Shown: positions 46,192 to 55,049 of the stretch, in pieces
How the letters are laid out: each line of letters begins with the position of its first letter
How positions within the stretch are numbered: position 1 is the stretch's first letter
Source: DATCLS01 sp036563805
Lineage (GTDB): Bacteria > Actinomycetota > Acidimicrobiia > Acidimicrobiales > VFJN01
NCBI GenBank assembly: GCA_036563805.1
Contig: DATCLS010000061.1
Location: forward strand, 1 to 64,000
Reading direction: 5' to 3'
Length of the DNA: 64,000 nucleotides
The notes under the pieces: model-generated
Told to the model about the DNA's origin: nothing
What the model saw: only the letters and a program-made list of their open reading frames with translations
Database searches by the model: none
Made by a program: the position numbers and the translations under genes

Positions 46192-46770
46192 ATGACTACC
46201 GAAACGACCACCCCGGCCGCCACCGAGCTCCCCCTCGCCCCCGGCACCTGGTCCGTCGACGCCGCCCACTCGGGCGTGCACTTCAAGGTCCGGCACATCG
46301 GCCTGTCCAACGTGCGCGGCCGGTTCAACCGCTACGACGCCGCGCTCACCGTCGGCGAGCGGTTGGAGGACACCCGGGTCGAGGCGACGATCGAGATGTC
46401 GTCGGTCGACACCAACCAGCCCGACCGCGACGCCCACCTGCTGGGCACCGACTTCTTCTCGGCCGACCAGCACCCGACCATGACGTTCCGCTCGACCGGC
46501 GTGCGGGCCACCGGCGAGGCCGAGTACGCCCTCGACGGCGAGCTGACGCTCAACGGCGTCACCAAGCCGGTCACGCTCGACGTCGAGTTCCTGGGCACCG
46601 AGGTCTTCTTCGGCGACGGCTCGACCCACGCGGGCTTCGCGGCGACCACCACGATCAACCGCGACGACTTCGGCATCGACTTCAACATGCCGCTCGGCAT
46701 GGACAAGTTCGCGCTGGGCAAGAAGGTCGCGGTCGAGCTCGACCTCCAGTTCGTCGCCCCCCAGGCCTGA
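46192..46770 (+). CDS. YceI-family lipid-binding protein
   Basis: 192 aa. GTWSVDAAHSGVHFKVRHIG, then LSNVRGRF, VEATIEMSSVDTNQPDRDAH, LLGTDFFSADQHPTMTFRST and LTLNGVTKPVTLDVEF form the lipocalin-like YceI barrel that binds polyisoprenoid or amphiphilic ligands. No signal peptide, so cytoplasmic, as often in actinobacteria. ATG 46192 was chosen; an in-frame ATG at 46147 lies inside the operator. Confidence 0.92.
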   Translation: MTTETTTPAATELPLAPGTWSVDAAHSGVHFKVRHIGLSNVRGRFNRYDAALTVGERLEDTRVEATIEMSSVDTNQPDRDAHLLGTDFFSADQHPTMTFRSTGVRATGEAEYALDGELTLNGVTKPVTLDVEFLGTEVFFGDGSTHAGFAATTTINRDDFGIDFNMPLGMDKFALGKKVAVELDLQFVAPQA

Positions 46771-46773
46771 CCG

Positions 46774-46793
46774 ACCCGCGGCGCGCCGCGGGT
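46774..46793. terminator. Bidirectional hairpin between convergent genes
   Basis: ACCCGCGGCGCGCCGCGGGT is a perfect 20-bp palindrome exactly between the yceI stop (46770) and the stop of the leftward dehydrogenase (46809). It can fold as a stable stem in RNA from either strand and likely separates the two transcripts; there is no strong U-tract. Confidence 0.5.
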
Positions 46794-46808
46794 TCTACGA
46801 CCGGGGTC

Positions 46809-47684
46809 CTACGACTGCGGATACTCGTAGAACCCGCGGCCCGTCTTCCGGCCCAGCAGGCCGGCGTCGACCATGCGCGACAGGAGCGGCGGGGGCGCGT
46901 ACAGGGGCTCCTTGAACTCCTCGTAGAGCGACTGGGCCACCGCCATCGTCGTGTCCAGCCCGATGAGGTCGGTGAGCGCCAGCGGGCCCATGGGGTGGGC
47001 GCAGCCCTGCACCATGCCAGTGTCGATGTCCTCGGCCGTGGCGAAGCCCGACTCCAGCATGCGGATGGCCGAGAGCAGGTAGGGGATGAGCAGGGCGTTC
47101 ACGATGAAGCCCGCCCGGTCCTGCGAGCGGATGACGTGCTTGCCGAGCGGGCCCGAGGCGAACTCCTCGGCGGCCCGGGCCGTCTCGTCACCGGTCAACA
47201 GCGAGGTCACGAGCTCGACCAGGGGCAGGACGGGCACCGGGTTGAAGAAGTGGAGCCCGAGGACCTGCTCGGGCCGCCGGGTGGCCATGGCGAGCTTCAT
47301 GATCGGGATCGACGACGTGTTCGAGGCCAGCACGGCGTCGGGCGCCTCGACCACGGCGTCGAGGCGCCGGAACGTGTCGACCTTGAGGTCGGCCACCTCG
47401 GGGACGGCCTCGACCACCAGCTGCCGGTCGGCGAGCGCGCCGACGTCGGCGACCACGGTCAACCGGTCGAGCACCACCGACGCCTCCTCGGCGGCCAGCT
47501 TGCCCCGGCGGACCGCCGTCTCGAGGGACCGCTCGATGCGGCTGCGGCCGGCCTTGGCCGCGCCCTCGTCGGCCTCGACCACCACGACCGAGCAGCCGCT
47601 GCGGGCCGCCACCTCCGCGATACCGGCGCCCATGAGCCCGCAGCCCACCACGCCGACCCTCTCGAAGACCTCGGAAGACTGCAT
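46809..47684 (-). CDS. 3-hydroxybutyryl-CoA dehydrogenase family protein
   Basis: 291 aa. The N-terminal Rossmann fold VGVVGCGLMGAGIAEVAARS binds NAD. ASNTSSIPIMKLA, LHFFNPVPVLPLVEL (catalytic His) and DRAGFIVNALLIPYLLSAIR (Asn) are the signatures of the FadB2/PaaH/Hbd family, and GRKTGRGFYEY is the C-terminal tail. It oxidises (S)-3-hydroxyacyl-CoA. ATG 47684 gives the standard length. Confidence 0.92.
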   Translation of the reverse strand: MQSSEVFERVGVVGCGLMGAGIAEVAARSGCSVVVVEADEGAAKAGRSRIERSLETAVRRGKLAAEEASVVLDRLTVVADVGALADRQLVVEAVPEVADLKVDTFRRLDAVVEAPDAVLASNTSSIPIMKLAMATRRPEQVLGLHFFNPVPVLPLVELVTSLLTGDETARAAEEFASGPLGKHVIRSQDRAGFIVNALLIPYLLSAIRMLESGFATAEDIDTGMVQGCAHPMGPLALTDLIGLDTTMAVAQSLYEEFKEPLYAPPPLLSRMVDAGLLGRKTGRGFYEYPQS

Positions 47685-47807
47685 GATCGGAGGATATGGG
47701 CGCATCGCCCGGTCCGGCGCGCCCGCGACCACGTTCGGCGCGCACAGGCGGGTGCGCCGCCGTCCCACCCCCCTCCCCGGGGCCTCCGGCCCCCGCCGCC
47801 GGGCCGG

Positions 47808-49052
47808 TCAGGCCACGGCGCCCGAGGCCCGCAGGGCGGCGGCGTCGAGCCCCAGCTCGCTCAGGATGGCGTCAGTGTCGGCCCCGGGGTGGGCGTAGCT
47901 GGGGCCGGGCCGGCCGGGCGTCCGCGAGAACCGGGGCGCGGGCGCCAGCTCCAGGTCGCCGTCGGGCGTCTCCCAGAACGCGCCGCGGGCCCGATGGGCC
48001 GGGTGCTCGTGGGCCTCGGCGAACCCGTAGACCGGGGCGAAGCAGGCGTCGGTGCCGCCCAGCAGCTCCTCCCACTCGGCCCGGGTCCGGGTCTTGAACA
48101 CGCCCCGGAAGATCTCGATGAGGGCGTCCCAGTTGGCGGGGTCGTCGCGGTCGGGCAGCTCGGCCGGGTCGAGGCCCAGCAGGTCGAGCAGCGTGGCGTA
48201 GAACCGGGGCTCGATCGGGGCGATCGTCACGTACTGCCCGTCGGCCGTCTCGTAGACGTTGTAGACGGGCGACCCGCCGTCGAAGAAGTTCGTGCCCAGC
48301 TCGGGCTTGTGCAGGCCGCGGCGGGCCATGCCGTAGTAGATCTCGAACAGCGACATCACGCCGTCGACCATGGCCACGTCGATGACCTGCCCCCGGCCCG
48401 ACCGCTGGGCCTCGAACAGAGCGCACACGACGCCGTAGGCCAGGTGCAGGCCGCCGCCGGCGAAGTCGCCCAGCACCTGGAGCAGCGGCACCGGTGGGCC
48501 GCCCCGCGGCCCGATCGACCCCACCGCCCCCGTGATGGCCTCGTAGTTGAGCGAGTGCCCGGCCGACGCGGCCAGCGGGCCGTCCTGGCCCCAGCCGGTG
48601 AGCCGGGCGTAGACCAGGCGCTCGTTCACGGCCAGCAGGTCATCGGGCCCGATGCCGAGGCGTTCGCACACGCCGGGACGGAACGACTCCAGGAAAGCGT
48701 CGGCCCGGGCGCAGAGCGCCTTGACCACCTCGACCCCCTCGGGGTGCTTGAGGTCGACGGCGATCGACCGGCGGCCCCGGTCGTAGGCGCGGTAGCGCGG
48801 GGGCGGCGGCTCCGTCGGGACGTCGGAGGGTCGGTGGACCCGGATGATGTCCGCGCCCATGTCGCCCAGCTTCTGGGAGCCGAACGGCAGCGCCCCCAGG
48901 CCGGCCAGCTCGACGACCGTCACGCCGGCCAGCGGCCCGGACCGCTCCCGGGCGACCGGCGGCCCCTCCCCCGCGCCAGCCGGTGTGCCGGCGTCGGCCC
49001 CGGCGGCCGGCGGCCCCGCCTGCTCGGGCTCCGTCCCCTCGGCACCGGTCAT
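47808..49052 (-). CDS. CaiB/BaiF family III CoA-transferase
   Basis: 414 aa. VTVVELAGLGALPFGSQKLG at the N-terminus, DIIRVHRPSD, RSIAVDLKHPEG, LVYARLTGWGQDGPLA, GHSLNYEAITGAV and LLQVLGDFAGGGLHLAYGVV, where the Asp is the catalytic residue. The GHSLNYEA and GPLA blocks resemble alpha-methylacyl-CoA racemases, which belong to the same family, so racemase activity is a serious alternative. It starts 1 nt after the methyltransferase stop. The first 38 residues are low complexity. Confidence 0.88.
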   Translation of the reverse strand: MTGAEGTEPEQAGPPAAGADAGTPAGAGEGPPVARERSGPLAGVTVVELAGLGALPFGSQKLGDMGADIIRVHRPSDVPTEPPPPRYRAYDRGRRSIAVDLKHPEGVEVVKALCARADAFLESFRPGVCERLGIGPDDLLAVNERLVYARLTGWGQDGPLAASAGHSLNYEAITGAVGSIGPRGGPPVPLLQVLGDFAGGGLHLAYGVVCALFEAQRSGRGQVIDVAMVDGVMSLFEIYYGMARRGLHKPELGTNFFDGGSPVYNVYETADGQYVTIAPIEPRFYATLLDLLGLDPAELPDRDDPANWDALIEIFRGVFKTRTRAEWEELLGGTDACFAPVYGFAEAHEHPAHRARGAFWETPDGDLELAPAPRFSRTPGRPGPSYAHPGADTDAILSELGLDAAALRASGAVA

Positions 49053-49053
49053 G

Positions 49054-49908
49054 TCAGGGCTTGCGGCCGACCGCGCCGTAGAGCGGCGGCGGCCGGCCCT
49101 CGACGTCGGGCTCGGGCTCGCCGCCGGTCCCGGGCCGCCACTCGTCGATCGGGACGAGGCCCGGCTCGACCAGGTCGAGCCCGGCGAAGAAGCGGGCGAT
49201 CTCGTCGCGGGTGCGGACGACGTAGGGCTCGGCGAGCAGCTTGCTGAACCGCTCGGCGGCCTCCTGCATCCGCTCGGAGCGGATGTCGTGGCTCGCGTGG
49301 GTGAGGGCCACGTAGCTGCCGGACGCCAGGGCCGCCACCAATCGGGCGACGATCCCGTAGGGGTCGCGGGCATCGGGGATGAAGTTCAGCGTCGCCGGCA
49401 GCAGCACGCCGACCGGCCGGGCGAGGTCGAGCGTCTCCCCCGCCTCGCGCAGGACCCGATCGAGGTCCTGCAGGCTCCCGTGCACGTAGGCGACGGCGCC
49501 CTCGGGCGCCGAGCGCCGCAGGGCGTGAGCGTTGGCCAGCACCATCGGGTCGTGGCCGACGTAGACGACCCGGACGTCGGGGGCGAGCGGGAGGGCGACC
49601 TCGTGCACGTCCTCGCCCGCCGGCACCGCGGTGCCGGCCTTGATCAGCTGCCGGATGCCGCGCTCGCCGACCAGGTGATGGATGACGCGCCGCTGGAACG
49701 AGGTTATGGCCTGGACCGCCCGGCGCACCGTGGCCACGCCCCCGGGCACGACCGACGCCGCCTGGTCGACGGCCTCGCGGTCGGCGGCGAAGTGGGCGTC
49801 GCCACCCGCCAGGTAGTTGTGGATGCGCGCGGGGTGGGCGACCGTCGTGTCGATGTCGATGTGGCGCGGGTCGCCGTCGCTGGCGGACTGCCGGGTTCGG
49901 TCGGTCAC
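49054..49908 (-). CDS. DUF574-type SAM-dependent methyltransferase
   Basis: 284 aa. The N-terminal IDTTVAHPARIHNYLAGGDA followed by HFAADREAVDQA is diagnostic of the actinobacterial DUF574/Methyltransf_19 family. VRVVYVGHDPMVLANAHALR and ARPVGVLLPATLNFIPDARD complete the SAM fold. Members act as small-molecule methyltransferases, mostly uncharacterised. GTG 49908; the next gene starts immediately after its stop. Confidence 0.88.
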   Translation of the reverse strand: MTDRTRQSASDGDPRHIDIDTTVAHPARIHNYLAGGDAHFAADREAVDQAASVVPGGVATVRRAVQAITSFQRRVIHHLVGERGIRQLIKAGTAVPAGEDVHEVALPLAPDVRVVYVGHDPMVLANAHALRRSAPEGAVAYVHGSLQDLDRVLREAGETLDLARPVGVLLPATLNFIPDARDPYGIVARLVAALASGSYVALTHASHDIRSERMQEAAERFSKLLAEPYVVRTRDEIARFFAGLDLVEPGLVPIDEWRPGTGGEPEPDVEGRPPPLYGAVGRKP

Positions 49909-50028
49909 CTGGTGTTCTCGGCCCCCTCGTCGAGCGTGCCAAGTCTACGCCCCCGTAGGGCGCGAAGCGGCGGCGGGTCCGACCGCTCCCCGCGGCCGGG
50001 CGGTGCCGGCGGCCGGGTCGGCGCCCCC

Positions 50029-51624
50029 TCACCGGAGCTGGTCGCGCAGCACCTTGCCCAGGGCGTTGCGGGGCAGGGACTCGACGAAGCGGATGAGGCG
50101 GGGCCGCTTGTAGGGGGCCAGCCGCTCGGCGCACCAGCGCTCGATGGCGGCGGCGTCCACCGGGCCGTCACCGCCCCCGCCGGCGGGCCCGGGCTCCCGC
50201 ACCACGAACGCCGTGACCACCTCGCCCCACTCCGGCGACGGCGTGCCCACCACCGCCGCCTCCCGCACGCCGGGCAGCTCGGCCAGCGCCTCCTCGACCT
50301 CGCGGGGGTAGACGTTGTAGCCACCGCTGATGATCAGCTCCTTCGACCTGCCGACGATCCGGTGGTAGCCGTCGGCGTCGACCTCGGCCAGGTCGCCGGT
50401 CCTGAACCAGCCGTCGGCGGTGAACGCCTCGGCCGTGGCCTCGGGGCGGCGCCAGTAGCCGGCGAACACGTTCGGCCCCCGGAGCTCGATCTCGCCGTGG
50501 TCGCCCTCGCTCAGGCGGACCTCCACGCCCGGAAGCGGTAGCCCGACCGTGCCCGGCCGCCGCTCGCCGTCGTAGGGGTTGGACAGGTTCATGAGCGTCT
50601 CGGTCATGCCGTAGCGCTCGAGGACCCGCTGGCCCGACACCTCCTCGACCCGGCGGTGGAGGTCGGAGGGCAGGGGCGCCGAGCCCGACACGCACAGGCG
50701 GAGGACGCCGAGGGCGACGGCGCCGTCCGCCGCCACCAGCCGGGCGTACATGGTGGGGACGCCGAAGAACAGCGTGGCCCGGTGCTCGGCCACCGCGTCC
50801 AGCACCGCGGCGGCGTCGAACGACGGCTGTAGCACGGCCGCGGCCCCGGCGGTCAGCGTGCCGTGGAGCCCGACACCCAGGCCGTGCATGTGGAACAGCG
50901 GCAGGGCCAGGACCAGCACGTCGTCGGGGCTCCACCGCCAGGCCGCCACCAGCGCCCGGACGCCGGCCAGGAGGTTGGCGTGGGTCAGCAGCGCGCCCTT
51001 GGGAGCACCGGTGGTGCCGGACGTGTAGGGCAGCAACGCCGGGGCGTCGGGGCCGGCCCGGTCGAGGGGCACGTCGGCGGGGTCGGGCCGCGGGGTGTCG
51101 GGCCCGACGACCGTGGCGCCCGGATGGGCCGGCGCCGCCCACGTCGCCCGCTCGGCGTCGGGGACGAGCACGGCGGCCGGCTCGGCGTCGGCCACGACGT
51201 GGGCCAGCTCCCGCTCGCGGTAGGCGGGGTTGGCGGGGACGGCCACGGCCCCCAGCCGCAGCGCCCCCACGTGCCACTCGACCAGCTCCAGCGACGACGG
51301 CAGGCACGACAGGACGCGGTCGCCCGGGCCGACGCCCAGCGCGGCCAGCTGGCCAGCGCGGCGGCGGGTCCGCTCCTCGAGCTCGCCGGCCGTGACCCAG
51401 CCGCCCGCCTCGGCCGCCCACAGCACCCGGCGGCCGGGCTCCGCTGCCCACCGCTCGGCCCACACCCGGGGCAGCGACCCGCCGGCCACCAGGTCGGCCA
51501 CCCCGAACCCGTCGGCGGCCGGCCCCAGGTGCCGCCGCCAGGCCGCCGCGGAGGGGGGCGCGGCCCCCTCCTGCGACGGCGTGCACGCTTCCTGCGACAC
51601 GGACCCTTCCTGCGACGTGGGCAT
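50029..51624 (-). CDS. AMP-forming acyl-CoA synthetase
   Basis: An ANL adenylating enzyme of 531 aa. Motif A3 LLPYTSGTTGAPKGALLTHA binds ATP; A5 RYGMTETLMNLSNPYDG; A7 GWFRTGDLAEVDADGYHRIV; A8 GRSKELIISGGYNVYPREVE; A10 PRNALGKVLRDQL with the adenylation lysine. It activates a carboxylate, probably a fatty or branched acyl chain, as in the malonyl/fatty-acyl-CoA ligase group. The N-terminus has an odd repeat (SQEGSVSQEACTPSQEG); the domain really starts at about residue 49 (SLPRVWAERWAAEP), so the start is uncertain. Ends a leftward acyl-CoA cluster. Confidence 0.9.
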   Translation of the reverse strand: MPTSQEGSVSQEACTPSQEGAAPPSAAAWRRHLGPAADGFGVADLVAGGSLPRVWAERWAAEPGRRVLWAAEAGGWVTAGELEERTRRRAGQLAALGVGPGDRVLSCLPSSLELVEWHVGALRLGAVAVPANPAYRERELAHVVADAEPAAVLVPDAERATWAAPAHPGATVVGPDTPRPDPADVPLDRAGPDAPALLPYTSGTTGAPKGALLTHANLLAGVRALVAAWRWSPDDVLVLALPLFHMHGLGVGLHGTLTAGAAAVLQPSFDAAAVLDAVAEHRATLFFGVPTMYARLVAADGAVALGVLRLCVSGSAPLPSDLHRRVEEVSGQRVLERYGMTETLMNLSNPYDGERRPGTVGLPLPGVEVRLSEGDHGEIELRGPNVFAGYWRRPEATAEAFTADGWFRTGDLAEVDADGYHRIVGRSKELIISGGYNVYPREVEEALAELPGVREAAVVGTPSPEWGEVVTAFVVREPGPAGGGGDGPVDAAAIERWCAERLAPYKRPRLIRFVESLPRNALGKVLRDQLR

Positions 51625-51731
51625 GCCGCACTCTGCCCGAAATCGCGCCGGACGCGGCACGCCGGCGGGGCCAGCCGCGGTGGGTCCCCGTCGACGCCCG
51701 GGAGCCGGGGGCCGGCGGGGACCCCGGGCGG

Positions 51732-52964
51732 TCAGGCCCGGCCGGCGGTGAGGCGCCCCCGGCGGGACACGGCGTCGATGGTGGCCGCCGCCAGCAGCAC
51801 GGCGCCGGTGACCATGAACTTGATGTCGGACTCCTGGCCGATCAGGTCCATGCCGTTGGCGATCGAGCCGATGACGAGCGCGCCGAGCAGCGCCGACCAG
51901 GCCGATCCCCGGCCGCCGAACAGCGAGGTGCCCCCGATCACGGCGGCGGCGATCGAGTTGAGCAGGATGTCGCCCCCGCCGGAGTTCTGGTTGACGGCCA
52001 GCTCGCGGGACGCAGCCAGGACACCGCCGCAGGCGGCCATGGTGGAGGCCAGCACGAACACCAGCGTGCGGACCCGGTCGACCCGGATGCCGGCCCGGCG
52101 GGCCGCCTCGGCGTTGCCGCCCACGGCGTAGATGTGCCGGCCGAACACGGTCCGCCGGATCAGGAAGTCGAGCACCAGCACGAACCCCACGAAGATGAGC
52201 ACGGCCAGCGGCAGGCCCCGGTCGTCGTTGAACACGGCCACGGCCGTCAGCGTGCCCACGGCCACCACGCCCACCTTGACGACGTCGTTTCGGGCGGGCA
52301 CGCCGACCAGCCCGGCGGCCCGGGCCCGCCGGCGGCGGCGCACCACGGCCAGGACGGTCACGCCGATGACGAGGGCCGCCAGCGCCCAGCCGACCTCGTC
52401 GGAGTAGAACGTGCCGGCCAGCGCCGTGATCGTGTCGTCGGTCACGTTGATCGACCCGGTCGAGCCGAGCACGTGGAGCAGCGCCCCCTGCCAGGCCAGG
52501 AACCCGGCCAGGGTGACGACGAACGACGGCACCCGCAGCTTGGTCACCCACAGCCCCTGGAGCAGGCCGATGCCGGTCCCCACCAGCACGCCGGCCGCGA
52601 TGGCCCACACCGCCGGCCAGTCGCTCTTGACGTTGAGCACGGCCATGGTGGCGGCGGCGAGACCGCTCACGTAGCCGACCGACAGGTCGATCTCGCCCAG
52701 GAGCAGGACCAGCACGACGCCCACCGAGATCGTGCCGAACGACGCGATCTGCAGCATGAGGTTCGTGAGGTTGCCCGAGGACAGGAAGTTCTCGTTGGCC
52801 ACCTGGAAGTAGATCCAGACGACGCCCAGGCCGAGCACGACGGGCAGGCTCCCGAGCTCGCCCTGGCGCAGCCGCCGCCACACGTCGCGGGCCGCACCCG
52901 CCAGCCCCGGCTCGGCCGGGGCCAGCCGAGGATCGACCCGCGGGTCGATCTCACTGACGGTCAT
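51732..52964 (-). CDS. xylH: Sugar ABC transporter permease XylH-like
   Basis: 410 aa, about 10 membrane helices. GTISVGVVLVLLLGEIDLSV and GYVSGLAAATMAVL, FVVTLAGFLAWQGALLHVLG, GNAEAARRAGIRVDRVRTLV and AVIGGTSLFGGRGSAWSALL are hallmarks of ribose/xylose permeases (RbsC/XylH). The long (over 380 aa) XylH size matches. ATG 52964 overlaps the xylG stop (ATGA). It forms the membrane pore for XylF-delivered sugar. Confidence 0.88.
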   Translation of the reverse strand: MTVSEIDPRVDPRLAPAEPGLAGAARDVWRRLRQGELGSLPVVLGLGVVWIYFQVANENFLSSGNLTNLMLQIASFGTISVGVVLVLLLGEIDLSVGYVSGLAAATMAVLNVKSDWPAVWAIAAGVLVGTGIGLLQGLWVTKLRVPSFVVTLAGFLAWQGALLHVLGSTGSINVTDDTITALAGTFYSDEVGWALAALVIGVTVLAVVRRRRRARAAGLVGVPARNDVVKVGVVAVGTLTAVAVFNDDRGLPLAVLIFVGFVLVLDFLIRRTVFGRHIYAVGGNAEAARRAGIRVDRVRTLVFVLASTMAACGGVLAASRELAVNQNSGGGDILLNSIAAAVIGGTSLFGGRGSAWSALLGALVIGSIANGMDLIGQESDIKFMVTGAVLLAAATIDAVSRRGRLTAGRA

Positions 52965-53803
52965 GATGCCTCCGATGCGAACGTCGACCGGACCTCTTCC
53001 TGCCCGGCGCCGGTGATGGCCGCCACGACCTCCTCGGCCGTCGTCTCCGCCACCCGGAACGTCGCCACCCGACGGCCGAGGCGCAGGACGACGATGCGGT
53101 CGGCCACGGCGAAGACGTCGACCATGTTGTGGCTGATCACGATGACCGCGTGCCCCTCGTCGCGCAGCCGGCGGACCAGGTCGAGGACCTGGGCGGTCTG
53201 GGCCACGCCCAGCGCCGCCGTCGGCTCGTCGAGGATGACCACGCGCGGGTCGCCCATCGTGGCCCGGGCCACGGCGATGGACTGGCGCTGGCCTCCCGAC
53301 AGCGAAGCCACCTCGGTCCGCACGCTCGGGATGCGCACGGACAGGCGCTCGAGCAGCGACTGGGCCTCGTGCTCCATGGCCACCTCGTCGAGCACGGCCA
53401 GGCCGCGGAGCGCCCGGCCCCGGGCCCGCTCCCGCCCGACGTAGAGGTTGGCCACCACGTCGAGGTTGTCGCACAGCGCCAGGTCCTGGTACACGGTGGC
53501 GATCCCCAGCTCGGCGGCGGCCTGGGGGCTGGTGATGTGGACCTCGCGCCCGTCGACGAAGATCCGCCCCGAGTCGGCCGGCTGGGTGCCGGCGATCGCC
53601 TTGACCAGCGTGGACTTGCCCGCCCCGTTGTCGCCGACGAGGGCGACGACCTCGCCGACGTCGCACTCGAAGTCGACGTCCTGCAGCGCCTGCACGGCGC
53701 CGAACCGCTTGCTGATGCCCTCGAGGCGGAGCAGCGGGGTGCCGGCGGTCCGCCCGCCGGCACCCCCCGCGCCGCCCGTCACCGGGCGGCTCACGGCGCT
53801 CAC
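52961..53803 (-). CDS. xylG: Sugar ABC transporter ATPase, single-domain XylG-like
   Basis: 280 aa with one ABC domain, half the size of RbsA/XylG, which normally contain two. Walker A GDNGAGKSTLVKAIAGT, YQDLALCDNLDVVANLYVG, signature LSGGQRQ, Walker B VVILDEPTAALGVAQTA and H-loop VISHNMVDV. Because each transporter needs two ATP sites, it must homodimerise or pair with the similar ABC domain fused to the adjacent histidine kinase. GTG 53803 overlaps the xylF stop. Confidence 0.9.
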   Translation of the reverse strand: MSAVSRPVTGGAGGAGGRTAGTPLLRLEGISKRFGAVQALQDVDFECDVGEVVALVGDNGAGKSTLVKAIAGTQPADSGRIFVDGREVHITSPQAAAELGIATVYQDLALCDNLDVVANLYVGRERARGRALRGLAVLDEVAMEHEAQSLLERLSVRIPSVRTEVASLSGGQRQSIAVARATMGDPRVVILDEPTAALGVAQTAQVLDLVRRLRDEGHAVIVISHNMVDVFAVADRIVVLRLGRRVATFRVAETTAEEVVAAITGAGQEEVRSTFASEAS

Positions 53804-54918
53804 GAGCTTATGCCCGCCTCTTCGCAGGCCGCCGCGAAGTCGCCCTCGCAGATCTCCTCCGCCGACCAGTAGTCGTCGGCGATGACCGTGTCGGCGACGT
53901 TGTCGGCGGTGACCGCCACCGGGTCGAGGATCATCGACGGGATCTCGCCGTCGCCGTTGTCGACCTGCTGGTTGACCAGGTCCTCGGGCAGCTCCTCCCC
54001 CCGGGCCAGGGCCAGCGCCGCGTCGGCCGCCACCTCGGCCTCGGGCCTGATCGCCTTGTACACGGTCATGTACTGCTCGCCGGCGAGGATGCGCTGGATG
54101 GCGGCCAGCTCGGCGTCCTGCCCGGTCACCGGGGGCAGCGGGTCGATGCCGGCGCCCTTCATGGCGGCGATGGCCCCGCCGGCGGTGCCGTCGTTGGCGG
54201 CGTACACCCCGACGAAGCCATCGGCGCCGAGCCGGGTGATCGCCTGCTCCATCTCGCGCTGGGCCTCGGACGGCTGCCAGTTGGGCGTGTCGTACTCGGC
54301 GCCGATCTCGTAGTCGCTCTCGTCGAGGACCGAGTGGGCGCCCCGCTTGAACAGCGTGGCGTTGTTGTCGGTCGGCGCCCCGTTGATCATCACGATCGAG
54401 CCGCTGGTCACGCCCTCGTCGGCCAGGTGGTCGACCAGCGACTGGGCCTGCAGCTCACCGACCCGCTCGTTGTCGTACGAGACGTAGAAGTCGATGGGCG
54501 CGTCCCGGATGAGCCGGTCGTAGCTGACCACCGGCACGTCCCGTTGCTCGGCCTGGGCCACGATGGCGGCCGCGGCCACGCTGTCGACCGGGTCGAGCAC
54601 CAGCACGTCGGCGCCGTTGGTCAGCGCCGCCTCGGCCTGGGACTGCTGATCCGCCGCGTCCTGGTTGGCGTTGTTGTAGATGATCTCGCAGTCCGGGCAC
54701 TGCTCCTCGATCCGGGCCTCGAACAGAGGCTTGTCGTGGGACTCGTACCGGGCGGTCTCGCTCTCGGGCAGCAGCAGCGCCACCGTGACGGCGTCGCCAC
54801 CTCCGCCGTCGCCGCCCGCCGACGTGTCGTCGTCGTCCCCACAGGCGGCGGCCGTGGCGAGGAGCGCAACCGCGACGGCCAGCGGCAGCGCCCGCCGGAT
54901 CGCGTGAAGCTTGGACAT
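53800..54918 (-). CDS. xylF: Sugar ABC transporter substrate-binding lipoprotein XylF-like
   Basis: 372 aa. A signal peptide ends in LLATAAAC with the lipobox Cys26, followed by an Asp/Gly linker. The mature part has VTVALLLPESETARYESHDK, LVLDPVDSVAAAAIVAQAEQ, PVVSYDRLIRDAPIDFYVSY, SIVMINGAPTDNNATLFKRG and VYAANDGTAGGAIAAMKGAG, typical of XylF/periplasmic binding proteins of the type-I sugar class. It captures xylose or a related sugar outside the membrane; the exact sugar is not determinable. ATG 54918. Preceded by direct repeats that may bind the neighbouring response regulator. Confidence 0.9.
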   Translation of the reverse strand: MSKLHAIRRALPLAVAVALLATAAACGDDDDTSAGGDGGGGDAVTVALLLPESETARYESHDKPLFEARIEEQCPDCEIIYNNANQDAADQQSQAEAALTNGADVLVLDPVDSVAAAAIVAQAEQRDVPVVSYDRLIRDAPIDFYVSYDNERVGELQAQSLVDHLADEGVTSGSIVMINGAPTDNNATLFKRGAHSVLDESDYEIGAEYDTPNWQPSEAQREMEQAITRLGADGFVGVYAANDGTAGGAIAAMKGAGIDPLPPVTGQDAELAAIQRILAGEQYMTVYKAIRPEAEVAADAALALARGEELPEDLVNQQVDNGDGEIPSMILDPVAVTADNVADTVIADDYWSAEEICEGDFAAACEEAGISS

Positions 54919-54954
54919 GGTGTCCCCCTCCGTGTTCGGAACTGGGACAACCGT

Positions 54955-55016
54955 ACGAACGTTCCCGTGAACGAGGTATCAAGATCGCCCGGTACCGCAT
55001 GAACGAAACGTGAACG
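54955..55016 (-). promoter_or_regulatory. TGAACG direct repeats between xylF and response regulator gene
   Basis: Within the 131-bp gap, (G/A)TGAACG occurs at 54967-54973, 54999-55005 and 55010-55016; the last two are spaced 11 bp apart. ACGAACG at 54955-54961 sits 12 bp before the first. On the coding strand this reads GTTCA(C/T) repeats, the tandem spacing used by OmpR/PhoB-type regulators. The response regulator gene is adjacent, so it is the obvious binder. GAACGTTC at 54957-54964 is also a perfect palindrome. Confidence 0.5.
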
Positions 55017-55049
55017 GGGCGGCCCACGGGGCGGGGCCGACGCGGCGGC

